From assembly GCF_042684265.1 (NCBI RefSeq), contig NZ_JBHULB010000083.1:157875-221874 (forward strand): a stretch of 64,000 nt of DNA, given 5' to 3'. The notes below the pieces were generated by a model, which saw nothing but the letters and a program-made list of their open reading frames with translations, was not told where the DNA came from and did no database searches. The DNA comes from Croceitalea marina (GTDB taxonomy: Bacteria > Bacteroidota > Bacteroidia > Flavobacteriales > Flavobacteriaceae). Numbering within the stretch: the stretch's first letter is position 1; the number at the start of each line of letters is the position of its first letter. This document shows, piece after piece, positions 52,710-62,319 of this stretch. Made by a program: the position numbers and the translations under genes.

Positions 52710-53620
52710 TACTGCCCCAATTTAAAATTGACTACCACAAAACCGATTTGCTGTGTAGGGGCTTTAGCATCAAGATTCCATTTATGCAGAAATGCAGTTT
52801 TTCTTGCAGGTTCGAGTAAACAAGGCGCATTATTAGTGGTACCCTTCACACCAGGTGTCGCTTTGATTACCTTTCCGTTTTTATCTACTACGATACGTAC
52901 TACAACTCGACCATCTTCATTACATTCTTGTTGCACCTTACCTTTACTTACCAAAGATCTTCCATTAAGACCATAGCCTCCTGTTCCACTTCCGCTGCCA
53001 GGGGCTCCATAATAACTCGTGGCATACGGATTACCGGCAGGATTTCCTTTATCACCAGCTTTGTTATCATCGCCCTCACTGCCAGAATCATTTCCATCAG
53101 ATTTACCAATGCCGCCCATTAAAGCATCCAATTTTTTCTTCTTAGCTTCCTGTTCAGCTAGTTTTCTTTCTTCTGCTTCTCTTTTTTCACGTGCAACACG
53201 AGCAGCTTCAGCTTTTTTTCTTTCAGCGGCCTCATCAGCTTTACGTTTAGCTTCTCGCTGCTGCTTAATTTTTATGGATTCCTCACTCTCTTGCGTTATG
53301 AGTTTTTCTGTTGGAGACTCTTTTTCTACAACTTCTTCTTCAACAGGCTGTTGCTCCACAACTTCTTGGATTTTTTCCTGAACCTGCTCAGGTACATTCG
53401 GTGTTTCGGGAATATCCAAAGGTTCTGACCTTATCTTCTCTTTTGGCTGAACTTTTCCGCTACCAAAATCCATTGTACCAAAATTTATGGCAATTCCGCT
53501 TTCTTCAGGTGGGTCTAAATAGGTAAGCCCTATGTAAAATAATAGCAGCAAAAGAACACTCAATAAAAGTGTAGTAAGTGTAAATGATTTTTTCTTGTGT
53601 CTCGTGTCTAAAAGTGGCAT
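52709..53620 (-). CDS. tonB: TonB-family energy transducer
   Basis: 303 residues. One N-terminal membrane helix (LTTLLLSVLLLLLFYIGL), a proline-rich and then long charged coiled-coil linker (residues 60-165), a Gly/Asn-rich stretch, and a C-terminal TonB-type domain (RSLVSKGKVQQECNEDGRVVVRIVVDKNGKVIKATPGV). It transmits energy from ExbBD to outer-membrane transporters such as the SusC homologue in this window. It overlaps exbD by one base. Confidence 0.9.
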   Translation of the reverse strand: MPLLDTRHKKKSFTLTTLLLSVLLLLLFYIGLTYLDPPEESGIAINFGTMDFGSGKVQPKEKIRSEPLDIPETPNVPEQVQEKIQEVVEQQPVEEEVVEKESPTEKLITQESEESIKIKQQREAKRKADEAAERKKAEAARVAREKREAEERKLAEQEAKKKKLDALMGGIGKSDGNDSGSEGDDNKAGDKGNPAGNPYATSYYGAPGSGSGTGGYGLNGRSLVSKGKVQQECNEDGRVVVRIVVDKNGKVIKATPGVKGTTNNAPCLLEPARKTAFLHKWNLDAKAPTQQIGFVVVNFKLGQ

Positions 53621-54006
53621 TATTTTGGCCGCACGGCCAGAATCACCTTATAGTTATTCTTGTTGGCAATGTCCATCACGTTAACAGCCTCTTTAATGGC
53701 TACGCTTTGTTCTGCCCTTAGGATAATCGTGGGTTTCTCTTGACCTTTTAGTGCTTTTTTTAATTCAATTTCAATGTACTCTCCGTTAATCTGTTCATTA
53801 TTAACGTAATATTTCAAATCCTTATCAATAGTGACCGAAACATTCTGTGTGTTCGTAGACTTTCCTTTGGCTTTTGGCAAAAGTAAATCTAAGGCATTAG
53901 GCGCATTAGATGTCAGCATAAAAAACACCAATAACAAGAAAACAATATCTGTCATTGAAGACATGCTGAACTCTGGACTAACCTTATTTCTTCCTTTTAA
54001 CTTCAT
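53620..54006 (-). CDS. exbD: ExbD-family biopolymer transport protein
   Basis: 128 residues. One membrane helix near the N-terminus with the conserved Asp (SMTDIVFLLLVFFMLTSN), followed by a periplasmic domain. It forms the proton-driven motor with ExbB for TonB. Seven bases separate it from exbB. Confidence 0.95.
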   Translation of the reverse strand: MKLKGRNKVSPEFSMSSMTDIVFLLLVFFMLTSNAPNALDLLLPKAKGKSTNTQNVSVTIDKDLKYYVNNEQINGEYIEIELKKALKGQEKPTIILRAEQSVAIKEAVNVMDIANKNNYKVILAVRPK

Positions 54007-54013
54007 TATAAAA

Positions 54014-54706
54014 TTATATAGGCTCGTTAAGTAAATCCAAAAACTCTACTGCGTTGGCCTCCATCTTGTGCACTACTTTGTCGGTTCTGTTTACCAAGTG
54101 GTTATATCCTATATAGGCAATAATTCCTACCACTAATCCAGCTACCGTTGTCGTCATCGCAGTATAGATACCTGATGCCAAAGAGCCCATTTCTGCCTGG
54201 CCACCACTACTTGCCATTTCATGAAATGCCAAAATCATACCAATTACCGTTCCTAAAAAACCAATCATTGGGGCAGCTCCGGCCACAGTGGCCAAAATAC
54301 TTACATTCTTTTCTAATTTATAGACCTCAAGAGTACCCGCATTTTCAATGGCGGTATTGATATCATCTAAAGGTTTACCTATACGTGAAACGCCTTTTTC
54401 CGTTAAACGAGCTACAGGAGAATCTGTCTGCGCACATAACAATTTTGCTGCTTCAAGTTTACCGTTCATGACATGGTCACGAATTTGATTCATAAAGTTT
54501 TTATCAATTTTAGAAGCTGCTTTTATCGCAAAAATTCGCTCAAAATAAATGTATAGTGCTACAAAAAGTAATATGAAAAGCACTGAAATAATAACGATAC
54601 TACCTGTACCGCCATTAACGATTAAATCAATTACTGAAAGTGTTTTTTCTTCAGAAATAGATGCCATAGTTTCTGCACCGTCTTCCAAATCTTGAAATAG
54701 TATCAT
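54014..54706 (-). CDS. exbB: ExbB/TolQ/MotA-family proton channel protein
   Basis: 230 residues. Three membrane helices: VIISVLFILLFVALYIYFE, then LATVAGAAPMIGFLGTVIGMILAF and TTTVAGLVVGIIAYIGYNHLV. The conserved GTVIGMI and TAMTTTVAGL segments line the proton path. Start may be the internal Met at residue 14. First gene of the exbB-exbD-tonB-folC operon. Confidence 0.94.
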   Translation of the reverse strand: MILFQDLEDGAETMASISEEKTLSVIDLIVNGGTGSIVIISVLFILLFVALYIYFERIFAIKAASKIDKNFMNQIRDHVMNGKLEAAKLLCAQTDSPVARLTEKGVSRIGKPLDDINTAIENAGTLEVYKLEKNVSILATVAGAAPMIGFLGTVIGMILAFHEMASSGGQAEMGSLASGIYTAMTTTVAGLVVGIIAYIGYNHLVNRTDKVVHKMEANAVEFLDLLNEPI

Positions 54707-54761
54707 AAAGTATCCCCAATTTTAGTTGCAATAATAACGCAGTTTTGGGAATAAAATTATG

Positions 54762-56090
54762 CTAAAGAACAAAATCACGCAAAGCAATAAATACTATTCC
54801 CCCTGCAACAAAGCCTATAAAGGCCAACCAGGCGATTTTCTTTAGATACCAGAAGAAATCTATTTTCTCCATACCCATCGCAACTACACCTGCAGCAGAG
54901 CCTATAATTAGCATACTACCACCTGTACCCGCAGAATAGGCAATAAAGTGCCATAATGGATGGTCTGGACCCTCTGAAAACATGCCCATACTTGCCGCTA
55001 CCAATGGAACGTTATCGATTACCGCAGAGCCAACACCAAGTAACATTACTACGATATCCCTTTGTGGTATGGCTTCATTCAAACTTTCGGCATAATTAAA
55101 TAGAATACCTAAAGATTCTAAGGCAGCAACAGCAAGTAAGATTCCTAAAAAGAACAATATACTGGGCAATTCAATTTTGGTCAATGCAGAATGTACTGGG
55201 CTATGATGAGAGGCTTCATGATGATCCTCGTCCATAGCCGAACTAATACTAAACTTGGCATTACTATAAATTTCGGCAAAGGTAGCTACCACGGCCAGTG
55301 AAAGCATCATGCCCACATATGGTGGTAAATGCGTAATTGTTTTAAAGAATGGAACAAAAACGATAGCTCCTAATCCTAAATACAGCATAGTAGATCCATA
55401 TTTTGATTTTGAACCTTCTTGCTTCTCCTCAATATCTACCTGACCTCTAAAAGCTTTAAATCTGCTTGCAACCAAGGTTGGCACAATCATACAAACTATT
55501 GAAGGCAACAGCACATGTAAAACTAATGAGCCAGCTTCAACCTTGCCCGCTATCCACAACATAGTAGTAGTTACATCACCAATCGGAGACCAGGCCCCAC
55601 CTGCGTTGGCATTAATTATTATTAGACCTGCAAACCATAATCTAGTTTCACGATCTTTAATTACTTTCTGTAGGATGGTTATTAAAACAATTGTGGCCGT
55701 AAGGTTATCAATGATAGCCGATAAAATAAAGGCTAGAATGGAAAAAATCCATAGGAGCTTGCGCTTGCTGCGCGTTTTAATGTATCCTTTTATGGTAGCG
55801 AAGCCATCGAAGTAATCAATAATCTCTACTATGGTCATTGCACCGAGTAAAAACACCAGTATTTCAGCGGTTTTACCAAGATGATGCAGTAGTATTTCAT
55901 CTATATGTGTGGGCTCCAACTCTTTGAGCTGGGCATTTACCTCAAAAACATCTAAATGGGCCAAAGCAATGATAGCCCACAGAATCGCCATCATTGCTAG
56001 TGCGGGAATAAGTTTGTCAATTTTTAGATTATGCTCTAATGTTATGGCTAAATAACCCGCAAGAAATATGATTATAATTATGGTTTCCAT
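54762..56090 (-). CDS. nhaD: Na+/H+ antiporter NhaD
   Basis: 442 residues with about 12 membrane helices. Family segments include LLGAMTIVEIIDYFDGF, SAIIDNLTATIVLITIL, NANAGGAWSPIGDVTTTMLW and VIDNVPLVAASMGMF, typical of NhaD-type antiporters in the ion transporter superfamily. It exports Na+ for pH and salt homeostasis, fitting a marine host. Confidence 0.95.
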   Translation of the reverse strand: METIIIIIFLAGYLAITLEHNLKIDKLIPALAMMAILWAIIALAHLDVFEVNAQLKELEPTHIDEILLHHLGKTAEILVFLLGAMTIVEIIDYFDGFATIKGYIKTRSKRKLLWIFSILAFILSAIIDNLTATIVLITILQKVIKDRETRLWFAGLIIINANAGGAWSPIGDVTTTMLWIAGKVEAGSLVLHVLLPSIVCMIVPTLVASRFKAFRGQVDIEEKQEGSKSKYGSTMLYLGLGAIVFVPFFKTITHLPPYVGMMLSLAVVATFAEIYSNAKFSISSAMDEDHHEASHHSPVHSALTKIELPSILFFLGILLAVAALESLGILFNYAESLNEAIPQRDIVVMLLGVGSAVIDNVPLVAASMGMFSEGPDHPLWHFIAYSAGTGGSMLIIGSAAGVVAMGMEKIDFFWYLKKIAWLAFIGFVAGGIVFIALRDFVL

Positions 56091-56298
56091 TTTCAGTTGG
56101 TTTTAAAAATGATTTCGTAAGATTATAAATAATTAGGTGATGTCCTAAAGATATTTAAACTAAGATGATTTTCATCATCTTATTAGGTACTAATATAAGG
56201 ATTGATAAAAAAGCCTCCCAAGACAGGGCTATTTTTTTTGAAAATTCAATTATTCTTGTATTTCAGCTAAAATCTCTGAAAAATCAACAGGCAAGCCA

Positions 56299-56306
56299 TA
56301 TATTTG
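56299..56306 (+). promoter_or_regulatory. Promoter -7 box for the acyl-CoA dehydrogenase gene
   Basis: TATATTTG, an exact TAnnTTTG match, 29 bases before the ATG at 56336. No convincing -33 TTG is found at the usual distance. Confidence 0.5.
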
Positions 56307-56335
56307 CACTATATTTTTATTTATTTCACAATAGT

Positions 56336-57478
56336 ATGGACTTTACCCTTTCAGAAGAGCAATTAATGATTCAACAAGCTGCAAGAGACTTTGCACAAAA
56401 CGAATTATTACCAGGTATTATTGAGCGAGATGATGCTCAGAAATTTCCAGCGGAACAGGTTAAAAAAATGGGGGAACTTGGTTTCCTTGGTATGATGGTT
56501 GATTCTAAATACGGTGGTAGCGGGCTAGACACATTATCTTACGTTATTGCTATGGAAGAACTCTCGAAAATAGATGCCTCGGCATCCGTTATCGTTTCGG
56601 TAAACAATTCTTTAGTATGCTGGGGTCTAGAAACCTTCGGAAATGAAGAACAAAAAGAAAAATATTTAACGCGCTTGGCATCGGGGGAAATTATTGGTGC
56701 CTTCTGCCTTTCAGAACCTGAGGCCGGTAGTGATGCTACTTCACAAAAAACCACAGCAATTGATAAAGGCGACCATTATATCTTAAACGGAACAAAAAAC
56801 TGGATAACCAACGGAAACTCTGCCGAAGTCTATCTGGTTATTGCCCAAACAGATGCTGATAAAGGACACAAAGGAATCAACGCCTTAATAGTTGAAAAAG
56901 GCGCGGAAGGATTTGAAATAGGTCCTAAAGAGAACAAATTAGGCATTAGAGGTAGTGATACACATTCTTTATTATTTAACGACGTTAAAGTACCGAAAGA
57001 GAATAGAATGGGAGAAGATGGTTTTGGTTTCAAATTTGCAATGAAAACCTTGGCTGGCGGAAGAATTGGTATTGCGGCTCAAGCATTGGGTATTGCCGCC
57101 GGAGCATATGAGTTGGCTTTAAAATATTCAAAAGAACGCAAAGCTTTCGGGACTGAAATCTCTAATCATCAGGCAATCGCTTTTAAATTGGCCGATATGC
57201 ACACCAAAATTCAAGCTGCCCGTCATTTGGTCTACAAAGCTGCTTGGGATAAAGACAACGGTAATGATTATACTTTATCTGGGGCAATGGCCAAATTGTA
57301 CGCTGCAGAAACAGCAATGGAAGTAGCAACGGAAGCCGTACAAATTCATGGGGGTAACGGCTTTGTAAAAGATTATCACGTTGAACGCATGATGAGAGAT
57401 GCTAAAATCACCCAGATTTATGAAGGCACCTCAGAAATACAAAAAATAGTAATCTCTAGGAGCATTCTAAGAGATTAA
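56336..57478 (+). CDS. Acyl-CoA dehydrogenase
   Basis: 380 residues from the ATG of MDFTLSEEQLMIQQAARDF; the frame runs 57 codons upstream but a standard dehydrogenase begins here. FAD and substrate segments are CLSEPEAGSDA, WITNGNSAEVYLVIAQT and ERKAFGTEISNHQAIAFKLAD, with QIYEGTSEIQKIVISR carrying the catalytic Glu region. It fits short- or branched-chain acyl-CoA dehydrogenases of fatty or amino acid degradation, cytosolic. Confidence 0.95.
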   Translation: MDFTLSEEQLMIQQAARDFAQNELLPGIIERDDAQKFPAEQVKKMGELGFLGMMVDSKYGGSGLDTLSYVIAMEELSKIDASASVIVSVNNSLVCWGLETFGNEEQKEKYLTRLASGEIIGAFCLSEPEAGSDATSQKTTAIDKGDHYILNGTKNWITNGNSAEVYLVIAQTDADKGHKGINALIVEKGAEGFEIGPKENKLGIRGSDTHSLLFNDVKVPKENRMGEDGFGFKFAMKTLAGGRIGIAAQALGIAAGAYELALKYSKERKAFGTEISNHQAIAFKLADMHTKIQAARHLVYKAAWDKDNGNDYTLSGAMAKLYAAETAMEVATEAVQIHGGNGFVKDYHVERMMRDAKITQIYEGTSEIQKIVISRSILRD

Positions 57479-57804
57479 GAATTTATAACGATATTTTTAT
57501 TTTAAACACCCCTATATAATTTAGGGGTGCTTGTTTTTATTTCTATTTTGTAGCGACTAAGTCGTACAAATAATCGACCAAACCCCTGTTCAATTCGCTT
57601 TACGCCTTAAAAACGTCCATTTTTTGTTGTCAACCTAGAAAATAATAGTCTAAAATTTGCAATTTGATAATTTGAAAGGTGCTTAATTTACATATTGCAT
57701 ATTTTTTAACACTTTTTTATATCTACTGATTTTTTTCTTGCATTTAAATTAAATCTTAATTAATAATTCAATGCTTATGATATTTTTGAAGAAATACCAT
57801 AATC
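57479..57804. other. Intergenic region upstream of gltB
   Basis: 326 bases. The first 60 hold the acyl-CoA dehydrogenase terminator; the rest is very AT-rich sequence that must contain the gltBD promoter. No exact TAnnTTTG box is found; GATAATTTG near 57666-57674 is a near match. No riboswitch fold or small gene was recognised. Confidence 0.4.
57507..57540 (+). terminator. Terminator of the acyl-CoA dehydrogenase gene
   Basis: Stem CACCCCTA / TAGGGGTG with a 7-base loop, followed by CTTGTTTTTAT. Confidence 0.8.
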
Positions 57805-60800
57805 ATGAAGCTAGAAAAACAAGGATTATATCTTCCCGAATTTGAACACGACAATTGTGGCGCAGGGTTCATTTGCAGTTTAAAAGGAAAAAAATCCAAT
57901 GATATTATCCATAAAGCCTTGGAAATACTTGTTAAGCTTGAGCACCGAGGCGCTGTAAGCTCTGATGGTAAAACCGGAGATGGCGCAGGTATTTTAATTG
58001 ACATTCCGCACGATTTCTTTGTGGAGGAATGTGAATTTGAACTTCCTAAAGCAGGAGAATATGCCGTGAGTAATGTTTTTCTTCCTCAAAAAGAAAATCA
58101 AAGAACATTCTGTATTTCTGTATTTGAAGAAAATATAAAAAAGCAAGGCCTTCAATTATTAGGGTGGCGCGATGTGCCTGTAAACAGAGCTATTCCCGGC
58201 AGAATTGCTACGGAAACAGAGCCTTTTGTAAAACAAGTGTTTATTGAAAAGCAAAATGAATTAGATGATTTTCAATTCAATTTAAAACTATTTATAGCAA
58301 GAAAAATCACGGAGCACACTATAATCTCATCTAAATTATCTCAAAGTCAGTTTTTCTACCTACCGAGCCTATCGACAAAAATTATCATTTTTAAAGGGCT
58401 TTTGATTCCTGAGGATATCAGTAGATATTATAAAGACTTGCAAGACCCAAGAGTTGTAACAAGGCTGGCTTTAGTACATCAACGTTTTTCTACAAACACT
58501 TTTCCTACCTGGGATCTGGCACAACCTTTCCGCTACATGTGCCATAATGGCGAAATAAACACATTACGCGGCAATGTTGCACGCATGAAGTCTCGTGAAG
58601 AATTGATGCAAAGCGATTGGTTCGGTGAAGACATCAAAAACATTTTACCTGTCGTGCTGCCGTTAAAATCAGATTCCGCCAGTATGGATATGGTCGTTGA
58701 ACTGCTCTTAATGACAGGAAGATCACTTCCAGAAGTTATGATGATGTTGGTACCGGAAGCTTGGGAAAAGAATACAGAAATGTCAGAGGCCAAAAGGGCC
58801 TTCTATGAATACAATTCTTGTTTAATGGAGCCATGGGATGGCCCTGCCTCAATACCTTTTACAGATGGAAACTATATAGGCGCTGTGCTAGACAGAAACG
58901 GACTTCGCCCCTCAAGGTATACCGTAACTAAAAAGGGTTATGTAATCATGTCTTCCGAAACGGGTGTGGTAGATTTACAGCCCGAAGATGTTGAACTTCA
59001 CGGTCGTTTAGAACCCGGAAAAATGTTTTTAGTGAACATGGAGGAAGGCCGCATCATAAACGATGAAGAGGTCAAAGAAACCATTGCCAAAAAACATCCC
59101 TATAAAAAATGGCTAAAGAATAATTTGGTTCATTTAAAGGATATTCCCTATAACGACTGCCCTGTTTTCTTTGGTGAATTTCCTTTGGAAACTAGACGTT
59201 CCGCTTTTGGGTACACCCAAGAAGATATCAATACCATTATTATGCCTATGGCAAAAAATGGAAAAGAACCGATTGGTTCTATGGGCTCAGATACACCTAT
59301 TGCGGTACTTTCTGAGCGTCCACAATTAATTTACAATTACTTTAAGCAATTATTTGCCCAAGTAACAAATCCGCCTCTTGACGGAATTCGAGAAGAATTG
59401 ATTACAGATATTAGCCTAACCCTAGGGAGCGACCATAATATATTCGACTTTACCGAAAAACACTGCAGAAAGCTAAAAATTCAAAATCCGGTAATATCAA
59501 AAGAGGATTTGGATAAAATAAAAAATTACGATTCGAACCCAGACTATAAAGTAGTATCAATACCTATTTTATACGAAGTCAATAAAGGTCATAATGGTCT
59601 AGAAGAAGCCTTGGATGGTATTTTGAAAAAGGCGATGAACGCCATTGATGATGGTGCAAATATTATCATTTTATCCGATAGAATGGTAAGTAGCGAAATG
59701 GCCGCCATACCTGCATTGTTAGCCTGTTCTTTTGTAAACAGCGGATTGGGCAGAAATGGTAAAAGGTCTAAACTTAGCATCATAGTAGAATCCGCAGAGC
59801 CAAGAGAAGTACATCACTTCGCCTTACTATTCGGCTATGGGGCGAGTGCAATCAACCCATACTTGGTAAATGAAATAATAGGGCAACAGCTAGAAGAAAA
59901 TGGTAGCGACGAGTATACCCTTCAAGAAGCTATAGAAAATTACAACAAGGCAGTTGGCAAGGGCATTCTTAAAGTAATGAACAAGATTGGCATCTCCACT
60001 CTAAACTCTTATCGAGGTTCTAGACTTTTCGAATGTATAGGGATAAATACCAAAGTTGTAGAAAAGTATTTCCCCAATACTCCAACGCGTATTCAAGGCA
60101 TTGGTTTATATGAAATTGAAAAAGAGATAGCAAAGCGCCATGCAAAAGCCTTTAATACCAAAAAAGTAGCAGCTGATTTAGAATTAGAGATTGGTGGTGA
60201 ATACAGATGGAGAAGAGATGGCGAAAAACATATGTTCAATCCCCTTAGCATCGCTAAACTTCAAAAGGCTGTTCGTAACAACGAACCGAATACCTATAAA
60301 GAATATTCAGATTTGGTAAATGAGCAATCAAAAAATCTGATGACCATTCGTGGTTTGTTCGAATTTTCAAACTACGATCCCGTGCCAATTGAAGAGGTGG
60401 AGCCATGGACTGAAATTGTCAAACGTTTTAAGACGGGAGCGATGTCTTACGGCAGTATCAGCAAAGAAGCCCATGAAAATTTGGCAATCGCAATGAATCG
60501 TATTGGCGGAAAAAGCAATTCTGGTGAAGGCGGGGAAGATGCAGAGCGATTTTATAAAAATCAATCTGGTGATTGGAAAAACAGCGCCATAAAACAAGTA
60601 GCTTCCGGAAGGTTTGGAGTAACTTCAAACTACTTGACCAATGCCAAAGAAATTCAAATAAAAATGGCTCAGGGTGCAAAGCCCGGCGAAGGAGGGCAAT
60701 TACCAGGGCCAAAAGTAAACCCTGCTATTGCCAAAACAAGAAACTCTACCCCTTATGTAGGTCTCATATCACCACCGCCACATCATGACATTTATTCAAT

Positions 60801-62310
60801 TGAAGATTTATCACAGCTAATTTTCGATTTAAAATCCGCAAATAGAGAGGCAAGAATAAATGTCAAACTTGTTTCCGAGGTTGGCGTAGGAACTGTAGCC
60901 GCCGGCGTTGCAAAAGCCAAAGCTGATGTTATACTAGTTTCCGGTTTTGATGGCGGAACAGGGGCCTCACCGCTTACCTCATTAAAACATGCTGGTTTAC
61001 CATGGGAACTTGGTATTGCTGAAGCACAGCAAACCTTGGTTATGAACGATCTAAGAAACCGAATTGTTCTAGAATGTGATGGACAGTTAAAAACAGGCCG
61101 TGATGTAGCTATTGCCTGTTTATTGGGCGCTGAAGAATTTGGATTTGCCACCGCTCCTTTAGTAGCTTCTGGTTGTGTTATGATGCGTGTTTGCCATCTA
61201 AATACCTGCCCAGTAGGTATAGCTACGCAAAACCCTGAATTGCGCAAAAAATTTAAGGGAAAACCAGAGCATGTTGTCAACTATATGTACTTCATTGCTC
61301 AAGAACTTCGTGAAATTATGGCTAAGCTAGGCTTTAGAACCGTTAACGAGATGGTAGGCCAAGTACAGAAGTTAGATAGAAAAAAAGCTATAAACCATTA
61401 CAAGGCTTCAGGTATAGATTTGACCCCAATTTTGCATCAAGTGGATGTTCCTGCGGGAACGAAATTTTATAATACCCAAAAGCAGCAACACAATGTTGAT
61501 AAGTCTATAGAGTTTGATATAATAGAAAAAGCTAATCCTTCTTTGTTTAGAAAAGAAAAACTGACCTTAGATTTTCCTATTAAAAATACAGACAGAGCTA
61601 TCGGTGCAATTCTTAGCAATGAAATATCAAAAGTTTATGGTGCCCAAGGGCTTCCAATAAATACCCTCAAAATAAATTTCACAGGTTCCGCTGGGCAGAG
61701 TTTTGGTGCATTTGCCACCAGAGGTCTTACATTAATCGTGAATGGAAATACTAATGATTACTTAGGAAAAGGATTATCAGGCGCTAAACTTGTTATAAAA
61801 GTGCCCGAAAAATCGACAATTACCCCAGAAGACAACGTTATCACCGGTAATGTGACCCTCTACGGCGCAACTGCTGGCAGGGCATATATCAATGGTAAAG
61901 CAGGTGAACGTTTTTGTGTTAGAAATTCTGGAGCAAAAGCAGTTGTTGAAGGCATTGGTGATCATGGTTGTGAATATATGACAGGTGGCGTAGCCGTTAT
62001 TTTAGGAGAAGTAGGAAGAAACTTTGGGGCCGGTATGAGCGGAGGAATTGCTTACATTTTTGATAAAAACAAAACGTTTAGAAAGCAATGTAATTCTGAA
62101 GACCTCAATTTGTTGGGTGTCGAAGAAGACAACGATATAAAGCAGTTGAAAGATTTAATTGAAAGCCACTATAACTCAACATTAAGCCCATTAGCACAAC
62201 GTATTTTAGAAAACTGGGAAGACTGCTTACCTAAGTTCATTAAGGTATTACCTGAAGAATACAGACAGGCCTTAATACGATTAGAGAATGAAAAAATGGA
62301 AACCATATAA
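57805..62310 (+). CDS. gltB: Glutamate synthase (NADPH), large subunit
   Basis: 1501 residues. The class II glutaminase nucleophile is Cys18 (HDNCGAGF), exposed after removal of a short propeptide. The central domain follows, then the FMN-binding synthase domain with the 3Fe-4S motif C-x5-C-x4-C in GCVMMRVCHLNTCPVGIATQ, and the C-terminal GXGXG helix domain (about 1240-1440). It transfers the glutamine amide to 2-oxoglutarate. gltD follows after 9 bases. Confidence 0.98.
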   Translation: MKLEKQGLYLPEFEHDNCGAGFICSLKGKKSNDIIHKALEILVKLEHRGAVSSDGKTGDGAGILIDIPHDFFVEECEFELPKAGEYAVSNVFLPQKENQRTFCISVFEENIKKQGLQLLGWRDVPVNRAIPGRIATETEPFVKQVFIEKQNELDDFQFNLKLFIARKITEHTIISSKLSQSQFFYLPSLSTKIIIFKGLLIPEDISRYYKDLQDPRVVTRLALVHQRFSTNTFPTWDLAQPFRYMCHNGEINTLRGNVARMKSREELMQSDWFGEDIKNILPVVLPLKSDSASMDMVVELLLMTGRSLPEVMMMLVPEAWEKNTEMSEAKRAFYEYNSCLMEPWDGPASIPFTDGNYIGAVLDRNGLRPSRYTVTKKGYVIMSSETGVVDLQPEDVELHGRLEPGKMFLVNMEEGRIINDEEVKETIAKKHPYKKWLKNNLVHLKDIPYNDCPVFFGEFPLETRRSAFGYTQEDINTIIMPMAKNGKEPIGSMGSDTPIAVLSERPQLIYNYFKQLFAQVTNPPLDGIREELITDISLTLGSDHNIFDFTEKHCRKLKIQNPVISKEDLDKIKNYDSNPDYKVVSIPILYEVNKGHNGLEEALDGILKKAMNAIDDGANIIILSDRMVSSEMAAIPALLACSFVNSGLGRNGKRSKLSIIVESAEPREVHHFALLFGYGASAINPYLVNEIIGQQLEENGSDEYTLQEAIENYNKAVGKGILKVMNKIGISTLNSYRGSRLFECIGINTKVVEKYFPNTPTRIQGIGLYEIEKEIAKRHAKAFNTKKVAADLELEIGGEYRWRRDGEKHMFNPLSIAKLQKAVRNNEPNTYKEYSDLVNEQSKNLMTIRGLFEFSNYDPVPIEEVEPWTEIVKRFKTGAMSYGSISKEAHENLAIAMNRIGGKSNSGEGGEDAERFYKNQSGDWKNSAIKQVASGRFGVTSNYLTNAKEIQIKMAQGAKPGEGGQLPGPKVNPAIAKTRNSTPYVGLISPPPHHDIYSIEDLSQLIFDLKSANREARINVKLVSEVGVGTVAAGVAKAKADVILVSGFDGGTGASPLTSLKHAGLPWELGIAEAQQTLVMNDLRNRIVLECDGQLKTGRDVAIACLLGAEEFGFATAPLVASGCVMMRVCHLNTCPVGIATQNPELRKKFKGKPEHVVNYMYFIAQELREIMAKLGFRTVNEMVGQVQKLDRKKAINHYKASGIDLTPILHQVDVPAGTKFYNTQKQQHNVDKSIEFDIIEKANPSLFRKEKLTLDFPIKNTDRAIGAILSNEISKVYGAQGLPINTLKINFTGSAGQSFGAFATRGLTLIVNGNTNDYLGKGLSGAKLVIKVPEKSTITPEDNVITGNVTLYGATAGRAYINGKAGERFCVRNSGAKAVVEGIGDHGCEYMTGGVAVILGEVGRNFGAGMSGGIAYIFDKNKTFRKQCNSEDLNLLGVEEDNDIKQLKDLIESHYNSTLSPLAQRILENWEDCLPKFIKVLPEEYRQALIRLENEKMETI

Positions 62311-62319
62311 TTAGATAGC